DNA of 5,519 bases from assembly GCA_014800065.1 (NCBI GenBank), contig JAAVGX010000042.1, positions 1-5,519 of the forward strand. Reading direction: 5' to 3'. The notes under the pieces are model-generated. The model was not told the DNA's origin. It was given only the letters and a program-made list of their open reading frames with translations, and did no database searches. Of this stretch, positions 1 to 5,519 are shown piece after piece. A program made the position numbers and the translations under genes. This DNA is from Bacteroidales bacterium (GTDB lineage: Bacteria > Bacteroidota > Bacteroidia > Bacteroidales > Muribaculaceae). Every line of letters begins with the position of its first letter. The first letter of the stretch is position 1.

Positions 1-52
1 ATCCACTGACAACGAAGCATATCATTATAGCAAATAGAGCTTTCAGTTTCAT
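1..52 (-). CDS. Secreted protein of unknown function, N-terminal fragment
   Basis: Only the first 17 codons are in the window; the gene runs off the left edge. The visible peptide is MKLKALFAIMICFVVSG: two lysines near the start followed by a continuous hydrophobic stretch, which is a typical Sec signal peptide or N-terminal membrane anchor. There is a cysteine at residue 12, but it sits in the middle of the hydrophobic core and does not look like a lipobox. The ATG begins 1 nt after the TGA stop of the DUF3316-like gene, so the two are almost certainly co-transcribed and probably translationally coupled. This spacing plus the signal-like start is the case for calling a gene from so little sequence. 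Its family cannot be told from here. A role in the envelope together with its upstream neighbour is inference. Confidence 0.7.
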   Translation of the reverse strand, partial: MKLKALFAIMICFVVSG

Positions 53-53
53 A

Positions 54-881
54 TCAGTAGATAATTTTGAGGTCGGAATTAAGCTTTTTGCCGGGGGAGA
101 GTGCAATCCAGTCGCACACAATACCAAGCACGGCAGTGTGGGTAGTTGCGTTGTTGATGATACCGTTTGCTTTTAGGGACTCTATGTTGCACCGGTATCC
201 CAGGCGTAGAGTCGTGGCACCGAAAGAGAAGTCGGCGGCAACGAGGTTTCGGAGTCGGAAAAAGTTTCCGGGCCATGCACAGTGAGCGAGTCCGGAGTGG
301 TTGCCAAGATAAATTTCGTAGTACAGTTCTCCGTATTCGGGAGCGAAGAAACAGCCCGTGAGGGGAATATCGGCCTGATATTTGATTCGGAGAGGAATAC
401 GGCCCAATTTGCGACTCCAACTCAGAGCGGCGCGAGGCCCGACAGTCCATGAGGCCTTTACAGCGACGGGGTTATTTCCATTCCGGGGTGCATAGAGTAT
501 GCCCACGGAGAGGTCCGTATAGCCACCCGCCATCAACTGCCAGTCGGTGGAAAAGTTATGCTTGAACAGCATTGCCCACGAAAGGTTGAGGTCGGCATCC
601 CAAACGGGAGCGTTGCGCCACGGCGGGGTTGTACGCCCCAGGGCGAGCCTGCCCCCCAACTGCATGGTCCATTTGTGCGGATTGAACCGCATGGCCTGGC
701 TGCGGTCGTACGCCAAGGCGGTGTACCAGCCTGACTGTTTGAGCGGCGAGAGGTAAGTGTTGGCAATGTGTGAGCTGCCGCCCTCTATCATATATGCCGA
801 CCTTACGGGGCGCAGTATGTTTTCCTGACTAAAGGCGGTCAGGGCTATGATGGCGAGGAGTATGGTGAGGCGGATTCTCAT
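54..881 (-). CDS. DUF3316-like secreted protein, probable outer-membrane beta-barrel
   Basis: This 275-residue protein has no known biochemical function. I recognise it as resembling DUF3316, an uncharacterised family common in Bacteroidales, from memory of segments such as RPVxSAY (residues 25-30), SGWYTAL (50-56), RNGNNP (133-138) and YGELYYEIYLGNHSGL (183-198). Residues 1-18 form a signal peptide (RIR, then a hydrophobic core, then AFS before Q19), so cleavage by signal peptidase I before Gln19 is likely. The mature part is rich in short alternating hydrophobic/polar stretches with many Trp, Tyr and Gly, and the last residue is Tyr, as in many BamA-assembled outer-membrane barrels; the barrel is inference. 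The start codon overlaps the parC stop in an ATGA, with a purine-rich GAGGAAGA just before it inside parC, so translation is probably coupled. Length looks complete and no frameshift is visible. The gene call is certain, the family likely, the location inferred. Confidence 0.88.
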   Translation of the reverse strand: MRIRLTILLAIIALTAFSQENILRPVRSAYMIEGGSSHIANTYLSPLKQSGWYTALAYDRSQAMRFNPHKWTMQLGGRLALGRTTPPWRNAPVWDADLNLSWAMLFKHNFSTDWQLMAGGYTDLSVGILYAPRNGNNPVAVKASWTVGPRAALSWSRKLGRIPLRIKYQADIPLTGCFFAPEYGELYYEIYLGNHSGLAHCAWPGNFFRLRNLVAADFSFGATTLRLGYRCNIESLKANGIINNATTHTAVLGIVCDWIALSPGKKLNSDLKIIY

Positions 882-3580
882 TCTTCCTCGGGGGCGTCGG
901 AAAATTCGGGTTCTTCTGAATCTTCAAAAATTTCAGAGTCATCAGCCTCCTCGGAGCTATCTGAATCCTCGGAGTCGTCGGTCGGCTCGTCGATTTCTAT
1001 TACCTCGTCGAGCTCGAAGGTAGTAAGACGCTTGCCACGTGCCTTGAAGGACTTGACTCCGATAAATTCATCGGCATCAATTTCCATGGCCTGACGATGA
1101 GCGTCGGCACCACCGAATGTGATTTCAAATTTGGGGTATTCGTTGTCGGTGAGCAAGATGAGGGATGATTTTTCATCATCGCCAACGAACCGCTGCCGTT
1201 TTGCGGAATCCTCGAAAGTGAAACGTTTGATGTAGGGGTATTTCTGGTCGGCATCGTTGAGGATGGCGGTCCAGATGTGCTTGGGACGGAATTTTTCCAG
1301 GCGCAGAATCTCGTCGTCGTAGTGGTTGGTCGTTTCAAATCCGGTGGTATAGAATTCGCCGTTTTTGAGGACCACCAGTATGCGGTCGTCGCCGAGGAAT
1401 TCACCGAGATAAGTACCTCTGCCGTCGTAGTTTATACGCATCACATCGAAATCGAACCACACCTTGCGCCCTCCGAGCGTGGAGTGCCCCTGTTCCTTGA
1501 GTGAAATTCGCTGGACATCGTTCTTGGTGACGAGGTTTCCGATAGCGGTGCGGCTCTTCACGGCCAATTTTGCAAAATCAACATCCAACGACAGCTTGCT
1601 CAGTCGCAGTTTCGGTTTTAGTGCAATCTTCACCACTTCGGCCTCACCGTTAGGATTGGCAGAGAACCACACTACCCTGCTGCCGGGAGTTTCCTGAGTG
1701 AGGTTGTACTCGCGGTCGCGGGTGAGGGTGTTTATGTAGAAGCGCTTCATGTAGTAGGCTCCACCCTTGCCGTTCTGGTAGATTACATTGTAGATTGTGC
1801 GGGTGTCCTTTTTCTTGAACACGTTCAGATAAAGGACATTCTTGCCCACATCGAGCTTGTTGGCGACTTTCACAATCTTGTAGCGGCCATCCTTGTAGAA
1901 AATGATGATGTCGTCGATTGGAGAGCAGTTGCAAACGAATTCATCCTTCTTCAGACCTGTGCCGATGAATCCTTCCTCGCGGTTGATGTAGAGTTTCTCG
2001 TTTGCTTCGGCCACGGTTGCAGCTTCGATGTTTGCAAAGCTACGGATAGTGGTACGACGCGGGTACTGATCGCCGTACTTTTCCTTTAGGTACTCGTACC
2101 ATCGTACGGTTTCATCGTCGATGTGTTCGAGTTTGTCCAGAGTATCGGCAATTCTTTTTCGGAGAGCCATCAGGGCTTTGTCGGCCTCATCAGAATTGAA
2201 TTTGAGGATTCTCTTCATTCGGATTTCGAGGAGTGCCAAAATGTCGTCGCGAGTAACGTCGCGGATAAAGGAAGGCTTGAAAGGTTCGAGGCGTTTGTCG
2301 ATATGAGCCACAACGGCATCGATGTCGGGGGCCTCCTTGTAGCCCTTGTCCTCGTATATTCTTTCTTCGATGAAAATTTTTTCGAGGGTGTCGTGGAGGA
2401 GTGATTCGCGGGATTCACCCAAAAGGACTTCGAGCTCTGAGGTGATGATTCGCTTTGTGGTGTCGACGCTGTGGCGGAGAACATCGCTCACACCCAAGAA
2501 ACATGGTTTATTGTCCTGAATTACGCAGCAGTTCGGCGAAATATTGATTTCGCAATCGGTGAAAGCGTATAAGGCGTCGATAGTTTTGTCGCTTGAAGTG
2601 CCGGGCTGGAGGTGAATCAGAATCGAGGCCTCCTCGGCGGTGTTATTCTCCACCTTTCGAATCTTAATCTGCCCGCGCTCGAACGCTTTGAGAATGGACT
2701 CGATAAGGGTGCCTGAGGTTTTGCCGAACGGCAACTCGGTGATGTTAAGCGTCTTATTGTCGATTTTTTCAATCTTGGCTCTCACCTTGATTGAGCCTCC
2801 ACGCTTGCCATCGTTATATCGACCAACGTCCATAAGGCCGCCGGTGGCGAAGTCGGGGTACAGCTCGAATGCCTCACCTCTGACGCAGGCTATTGCCGCA
2901 TCGAGAATTTCGTTGAAATTATGAGGCAGAATCTTGGAAGAAAGACCCACGGCGATACCCTCAGCACCCTGAGCCAGCAGAAGCGGGAATTTAGCCGGCA
3001 GAGTGACGGGCTCCTTCTTACGGCCGTCGTAGCTCATGGTCCACTCAGTGACCTTCGGGTTGAAGAGGACGTCGGAGGCGAAGTTGGAGAGTCGTGCTTC
3101 GATGTAACGAGCGGCGGCCGCATCAGCTCCGGTGAGAATATTACCCCAGTTACCCTGAGTTTCGACCAACAAATCCTTCTGCCCCAACTTTACGAGCGCA
3201 TCCTTGATAGAGGCATCGCCATGAGGGTGATACTGCATGGTTGTACCCACGATGTTCGCCACTTTGTTGAAGCGCTTGTCGTCGATGGTCTTCATAGCGT
3301 GCAGAATTCGGCGCTGCACGGGCTTGAGGCCATCGTCGATATTAGGGACAGCACGGTCCAGAATCACATAAGAAGCGTACTCCAAAAACCATGTCTGGTA
3401 CATACCGTTGAGGTGATGACGTATCACCTCGGAGGCGTTTGTGTACACTTTCGATTCTTTGGAACCGGGATAATCGGTATCGGCAACGACATCTTCGGGA
3501 ATTTCCTCCTCAAATGCGTCGGCCAGTTCTTCACGGATTTCGTCCGGTGTTTCGTCAGGATTAAATGTATGATCGGTCAT
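878..3580 (-). CDS. parC: DNA topoisomerase IV subunit A (ParC)
   Basis: This is the DNA cleavage and religation subunit of a type IIA topoisomerase; with ParE (not in this window) it unlinks daughter chromosomes and relaxes supercoils using ATP. The 900 residues hold an acidic N-terminal extension (1-45), the breakage-reunion winged-helix region (about 50-180) with DDGLKPVQRRIL (82-93), YHPHGDAS (117-124) and the catalytic tyrosine Tyr159 in ARYIEARLS, a tower region with GAEGIAVG (205-212), a coiled-coil stretch (about 375-515), a beta-pinwheel C-terminal domain (about 525-865) and a strongly acidic tail (863-900). No canonical GyrA box (QRRGGxG) is present; QNGKGGA at 602-608 is at best a degenerate version, which favours ParC over GyrA. 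An in-frame TAG six codons upstream and a promoter just beyond it fix the start. It is the first gene of an operon with the DUF3316-like gene. The position matching E. coli GyrA Ser83 is Ala123. Confidence 0.96.
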   Translation of the reverse strand: MTDHTFNPDETPDEIREELADAFEEEIPEDVVADTDYPGSKESKVYTNASEVIRHHLNGMYQTWFLEYASYVILDRAVPNIDDGLKPVQRRILHAMKTIDDKRFNKVANIVGTTMQYHPHGDASIKDALVKLGQKDLLVETQGNWGNILTGADAAAARYIEARLSNFASDVLFNPKVTEWTMSYDGRKKEPVTLPAKFPLLLAQGAEGIAVGLSSKILPHNFNEILDAAIACVRGEAFELYPDFATGGLMDVGRYNDGKRGGSIKVRAKIEKIDNKTLNITELPFGKTSGTLIESILKAFERGQIKIRKVENNTAEEASILIHLQPGTSSDKTIDALYAFTDCEINISPNCCVIQDNKPCFLGVSDVLRHSVDTTKRIITSELEVLLGESRESLLHDTLEKIFIEERIYEDKGYKEAPDIDAVVAHIDKRLEPFKPSFIRDVTRDDILALLEIRMKRILKFNSDEADKALMALRKRIADTLDKLEHIDDETVRWYEYLKEKYGDQYPRRTTIRSFANIEAATVAEANEKLYINREEGFIGTGLKKDEFVCNCSPIDDIIIFYKDGRYKIVKVANKLDVGKNVLYLNVFKKKDTRTIYNVIYQNGKGGAYYMKRFYINTLTRDREYNLTQETPGSRVVWFSANPNGEAEVVKIALKPKLRLSKLSLDVDFAKLAVKSRTAIGNLVTKNDVQRISLKEQGHSTLGGRKVWFDFDVMRINYDGRGTYLGEFLGDDRILVVLKNGEFYTTGFETTNHYDDEILRLEKFRPKHIWTAILNDADQKYPYIKRFTFEDSAKRQRFVGDDEKSSLILLTDNEYPKFEITFGGADAHRQAMEIDADEFIGVKSFKARGKRLTTFELDEVIEIDEPTDDSEDSDSSEEADDSEIFEDSEEPEFSDAPEEE

Positions 3581-3598
3581 AAGGTTGTAGCTACCCTA

Positions 3599-3629
3599 CA
3601 AAATTAGCAAAAAAAAATCAAAATTCAAA
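3599..3629 (-). promoter_or_regulatory. Bacteroides-type promoter of parC operon
   Basis: Reading the minus strand, TTTG (3626-3629) is followed after exactly 19 nt by TAATTTTG (3599-3606). This fits the Bacteroidota primary sigma factor consensus of a -33 TTTG and a -7 TAnnTTTG. The spacer is AT-rich with a run of nine T. Transcription would begin around 3591-3594, leaving a leader of only about 11-14 nt before the parC ATG. An 8-nt palindrome, GTAGCTAC (3587-3594), lies at the expected start point; it may be chance. No Shine-Dalgarno sequence is visible, which is usual in this phylum. Confidence 0.8.
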
Positions 3630-3737
3630 TTTTTCCTGAGTGCGAACTGTGCAAAATCTGTCACTGAGCATCGGTTAGCCGAGGGCATCTATACGATTTA
3701 AGTGCTTGTCTTACAATATTCTAACCCGCAAGTAATC

Positions 3738-3766
3738 AAAAAAGACCCCTTATCAAAGGAGCCTTT
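3738..3766 (-). terminator. Intrinsic terminator after the ferredoxin gene
   Basis: On the minus strand AAAGGCTCC (3758-3766) can pair with GGGGTCTTT (3741-3749) across an 8-nt loop, giving nine pairs of which two are G-U wobbles. The stem ends in a run of six T (3738-3743, three of them in the stem). It starts 21 nt after the ferredoxin stop codon. This ends the ferredoxin transcript and separates it from the parC promoter about 110 nt further on. Confidence 0.8.
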
Positions 3767-3787
3767 GTGCGAAGTGTGTGTTTGCTA

Positions 3788-3958
3788 TTATTCGCCGGGG
3801 ATGATTGCTTCAGAGGGGCAAACAGAAGCGCAAGTTCCGCAATCGATGCAGGTGTTGGGGTCGATTACATAGATATCGCCTTCAGAGATTGCTTCCACGG
3901 GGCATTCGGGCAGACAGGTGCCGCAAGCCACACATTTGTCGGTAATTACGTAAGCCAT
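3788..3958 (-). CDS. Small 2[4Fe-4S] ferredoxin
   Basis: This 56-residue protein is a clostridial-type (bacterial) ferredoxin, a soluble cytoplasmic electron carrier. It contains two complete CxxCxxCxxxCP motifs: Cys9, 12, 15, 19 followed by Pro20, and Cys37, 40, 43, 47 followed by Pro48. Each cluster is bound by three cysteines of one motif plus the last of the other, so all eight ligands are present. The length of about 55 residues is the normal size, the protein is acidic, and the two halves are internal repeats (CPVEAI at 19-24, CPSEAI at 47-52). In anaerobic Bacteroidales such ferredoxins serve partners such as pyruvate or 2-oxoacid:ferredoxin oxidoreductases and Rnf; the partner here cannot be told from the context. 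An in-frame TAA four codons upstream fixes the start. It has its own -7 element upstream and a terminator downstream, so it is probably a single-gene unit, with possible read-through from the mutase gene. Confidence 0.96.
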   Translation of the reverse strand: MAYVITDKCVACGTCLPECPVEAISEGDIYVIDPNTCIDCGTCASVCPSEAIIPGE

Positions 3959-3986
3959 AGTTAGTCTTTATTTAAGTGAATAATTA

Positions 3987-4035
3987 TTCCGGGTGCAAAT
4001 ATACACAATATTTTTTAAAGTGATGCTTCCGGGTG
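3987..4035 (-). repeat. 9-nt direct repeat flanking the ferredoxin -7 element
   Basis: CACCCGGAA (minus strand) occurs at 3987-3995 and again at 4027-4035, 40 nt apart, in an otherwise AT-rich intergenic region. One copy directly abuts the -7 element and covers the likely transcription start; the other lies close to the missing -33 element. The spacing is close to four helical turns, so both copies would face the same side of the DNA. A paired binding site for a regulator is an inference; the repeat itself is directly visible. Confidence 0.4.
3996..4003 (-). promoter_or_regulatory. -7 promoter element of the ferredoxin gene
   Basis: The minus strand reads TATATTTG, a full match to the Bacteroidota -7 consensus TAnnTTTG, 37 nt before the ferredoxin ATG. 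The expected start of transcription is around 3988-3991, giving a leader of about 30 nt. No TTTG is found at the usual -33 distance, where the sequence reads GCATCAC and then AT-rich DNA, so this promoter may be weaker or depend on an activator. It sits between two copies of a 9-nt repeat. Confidence 0.6.
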
Positions 4036-4050
4036 GATTTTTTTGCATCA
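4021..4050 (-). other. Weak inverted repeat at the 3' end of the mutase gene
   Basis: On the minus strand TGATGC (4045-4050, including the TGA stop) pairs with GCATCA (4021-4026) across an 18-nt loop. The following bases are CTTTAAAAAA, so there is no proper U-tract. This is a poor intrinsic terminator at best, and I see no better one between the mutase and the ferredoxin. Confidence 0.25.
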
Positions 4051-5439
4051 ACCTTTCACGATAGAGTCGATGACCTCACGGATTCGGCCTGCCAAAGCTT
4101 CAGCTTCCTCGGGGGTGTGAGCCTCTGAGTAGATTCGGATGATGGGTTCGGTGTTTGATTTGCGCAGGTGAACCCAGCTTTCGGGGAAGTCGATTTTCAC
4201 ACCGTCGATGTCGGTGATTTTTTCGCCGGCGAATTTAGTCTTTACCGCTTCGAGGATAGCGTCAACGTCGAGGTCGGGAGTGAGTTCAATCTTGGTTTTG
4301 AAGATTTCGTAGGGAGGATAGGTTGCCCGGAGTTCGGTCATGGTTTTGCCGCCCTTGGCCAGAAGAGTGAGGAAAAGCGCCACTCCCACGAGGGCGTCGC
4401 GACCGTAGTGGAGCTCGGGGTAGATAACTCCGCCGTTGCCTTCGCCGCCGATCACAGCACCGATGGCCTTCATCTTGGTGGTAACGTTCACTTCTCCCAC
4501 AGCTGAAGCTTCGTAGTTTCCACCGTGAGCCAGAGTAACATCGCGGAGTGCTCGCGAAGAGCTCAGGTTACTGACAGTTGCGCCGGGGGTGTGGCTAAGC
4601 ACATAGTCGGCCACGGAAACGAGGGTGTATTCCTCGCCGAACATTTCGCCGTTCTGGCACACGAGTGCGAGGCGGTCCACATCGGGGTCTACAACGATTC
4701 CGACATCGGCGCGTCCTTCCTTCATGAGGTCGGAAATGCCGGTGAGGTTGGCGGGTATAGGTTCGGGATTATGGGCAAAATCGCCTGTAGGATCGCAGTT
4801 GAGTGTAATGACTTCCTTAACACCGAGGGCTTTGAGGAGTTCGGGGATTGCGACGCCTCCCACGGAGTTGACAGCATCGACAGCCACACGGAAGTTGGCC
4901 TTGCGGATAGCTTCCACATCCACCAGCTTGAGAGCCAGCACCATTTCGATGTGTCGGCGTGTCCATGTGGTGTTTGTGTACACCTTGCCGAGGTCGTTCA
5001 CATCGGCGAAATTGAGCTCGTCGGAGTCAGCCAGGCGGAGCACTTCGGCTCCTTCGGCGGCATTGAGGAATTCGCCCTTGCTGTTGAGCAGCTTCAGGGC
5101 GTTCCACTGGCGAGGATTGTGAGAAGCAGTCAATATCAGGCCCCCACAAGCATTTTCGCCAACAACAGCCAGTTCAGTGGTAGGGGTTGAAGCCAGGCCG
5201 AGGTCGATAACGTTGAACCCCATGCCGGAGAGGGTGCCCACAACGAGGTCGCGTACCATCGGACCGCTGATGCGAGCGTCGCGCCCAACCACGATTGTTT
5301 TGTCGGCGCGCCGGGAGTTGCGTGCAATAAAGGTAGCGAAAGCGGCAGTAAATTTCACCACATCCAGGGGTGAAAGTCCTTCGCCGGGGACTCCGCCGAT
5401 AGTACCGCGGATACCCGATATTGATTTAATCAGTGACAT
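4048..5439 (-). CDS. glmM: Phosphoglucosamine mutase-like phosphohexomutase (archaeal-type GlmM)
   Basis: This 463-residue cytoplasmic enzyme belongs to the alpha-D-phosphohexomutase superfamily, which moves phosphate between C6 and C1 of a sugar through a phosphoserine intermediate. The likely reaction is glucosamine-6-phosphate to glucosamine-1-phosphate, feeding UDP-GlcNAc for peptidoglycan and lipid A. Four signatures appear in order: GIRGT (9-13); the catalytic loop TASHNP (104-109) with phospho-accepting Ser106; the Mg2+ loop DPDVDR (251-256) with Asp251, 253 and 255; the sugar loop GEGNGG (332-337) with Glu333; and the phosphate loop RKSNTEP (426-432). DPDVDR and GEGNGG match the archaeal-type GlmM subgroup also found in Bacteroidota, rather than E. 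coli-type GlmM (GEQSGH, RPSGTEP). The SNTEP loop is also seen in phosphomannomutases, so mannose- or glucose-phosphate activity remains possible. Length is complete. An in-frame TAA two codons before the ATG fixes the start; the leader is A-rich with no Shine-Dalgarno. Confidence 0.9.
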   Translation of the reverse strand: MSLIKSISGIRGTIGGVPGEGLSPLDVVKFTAAFATFIARNSRRADKTIVVGRDARISGPMVRDLVVGTLSGMGFNVIDLGLASTPTTELAVVGENACGGLILTASHNPRQWNALKLLNSKGEFLNAAEGAEVLRLADSDELNFADVNDLGKVYTNTTWTRRHIEMVLALKLVDVEAIRKANFRVAVDAVNSVGGVAIPELLKALGVKEVITLNCDPTGDFAHNPEPIPANLTGISDLMKEGRADVGIVVDPDVDRLALVCQNGEMFGEEYTLVSVADYVLSHTPGATVSNLSSSRALRDVTLAHGGNYEASAVGEVNVTTKMKAIGAVIGGEGNGGVIYPELHYGRDALVGVALFLTLLAKGGKTMTELRATYPPYEIFKTKIELTPDLDVDAILEAVKTKFAGEKITDIDGVKIDFPESWVHLRKSNTEPIIRIYSEAHTPEEAEALAGRIREVIDSIVKG

Positions 5440-5489
5440 TGTTTATAATTGTGTTTTAGGGTTCTTTATGGTATCAGCAAGTGCCGATT

Positions 5490-5508
5490 TTATTCACGAA
5501 CGTGATAA
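5490..5508. repeat. Imperfect palindrome upstream of the mutase gene
   Basis: The plus strand reads TTATTCACGAACGTGATAA: CACG and CGTG arms around AA, extended outward by TTAT/ATAA if one T is bulged. It lies about 50-70 nt before the mutase start codon. It could be an operator half-site pair or a remnant of the hairpin ending the gene to the right, but there is no T-run to support a terminator. I do not see a convincing -7 element between it and the gene. Confidence 0.3.
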
Positions 5509-5519
5509 GTGAGTGTGTA

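Noticed and set aside
602..756. GC-rich stretch inside the DUF3316-like gene as possible foreign DNA
   Set aside because: The reading frame and family motifs are continuous through it, with no repeats or insertion boundaries.
2921..3607. A 228-codon open frame on the plus strand opposite the start of parC
   Set aside because: It is wholly antisense to the conserved catalytic region of parC, shows no recognisable motif, and runs through the parC promoter; it is a by-product of parC codon use.
3630..3737. Possible small RNA or tRNA between the ferredoxin terminator and the parC promoter
   Set aside because: Only a 4-bp stem (TCGG/CCGA near 3671-3682) and no tRNA-like arms, promoter or terminator of its own were seen.
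3767..3964. A 65-codon plus-strand frame over the ferredoxin
   Set aside because: The minus strand encodes a ferredoxin with all eight cysteine ligands; the plus-strand frame is its shadow.
4525..5190. A 221-codon open frame on the plus strand opposite the mutase gene
   Set aside because: It lies antisense to a clearly conserved enzyme and its His/Glu/Val/Gly-rich composition is what the reverse complement of that gene's codons gives.
5440..5489. CTTG-N19-TAAAACAC as a promoter for the mutase
   Set aside because: The would-be -7 element matches TAnnTTTG only in its first two bases.

Overview
The window looks like core chromosome of a Bacteroidota organism, most likely order Bacteroidales and possibly a Muribaculaceae-like lineage. 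The evidence is two matches to the Bacteroides-type -7 promoter element TAnnTTTG, A-rich leaders instead of Shine-Dalgarno sites, a topoisomerase IV A subunit and a phosphohexomutase with Bacteroidota-style motifs, and a DUF3316-type envelope protein. The genus is inference. All real genes lie on the minus strand, so transcription runs from high to low coordinates.

From right to left: positions 5440-5519 are the 80-nt upstream region of a phosphohexomutase, with a short imperfect palindrome but no promoter I trust. Positions 4048-5439 encode an archaeal-type GlmM-like phosphohexomutase, placed at the start of amino-sugar nucleotide and cell-wall precursor synthesis. An 89-nt gap follows, carrying a good -7 element and a 9-nt direct repeat. 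Next comes a 56-residue 2[4Fe-4S] ferredoxin (3788-3958), closed by a clear intrinsic terminator (3738-3766). Positions 3630-3737 hold nothing I can assign. A near-ideal Bacteroides promoter (3599-3629) then drives the topoisomerase IV A subunit parC (878-3580). Its stop codon overlaps the start of a secreted DUF3316-like protein by 4 nt (54-881). One nucleotide after that gene ends, a further secreted protein begins and runs off the left edge (1-52).

There are therefore at least three transcription units or subunits: the mutase (possibly reading through into the ferredoxin), the ferredoxin, and a tightly packed parC-DUF3316-secreted protein operon. That last operon is the most curious part, because it joins chromosome decatenation to envelope proteins of unknown role. 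I found no CRISPR array, mobile element, RNA gene or clear new defence or biosynthetic system. The remaining long open frames on the plus strand are antisense shadows of these genes.
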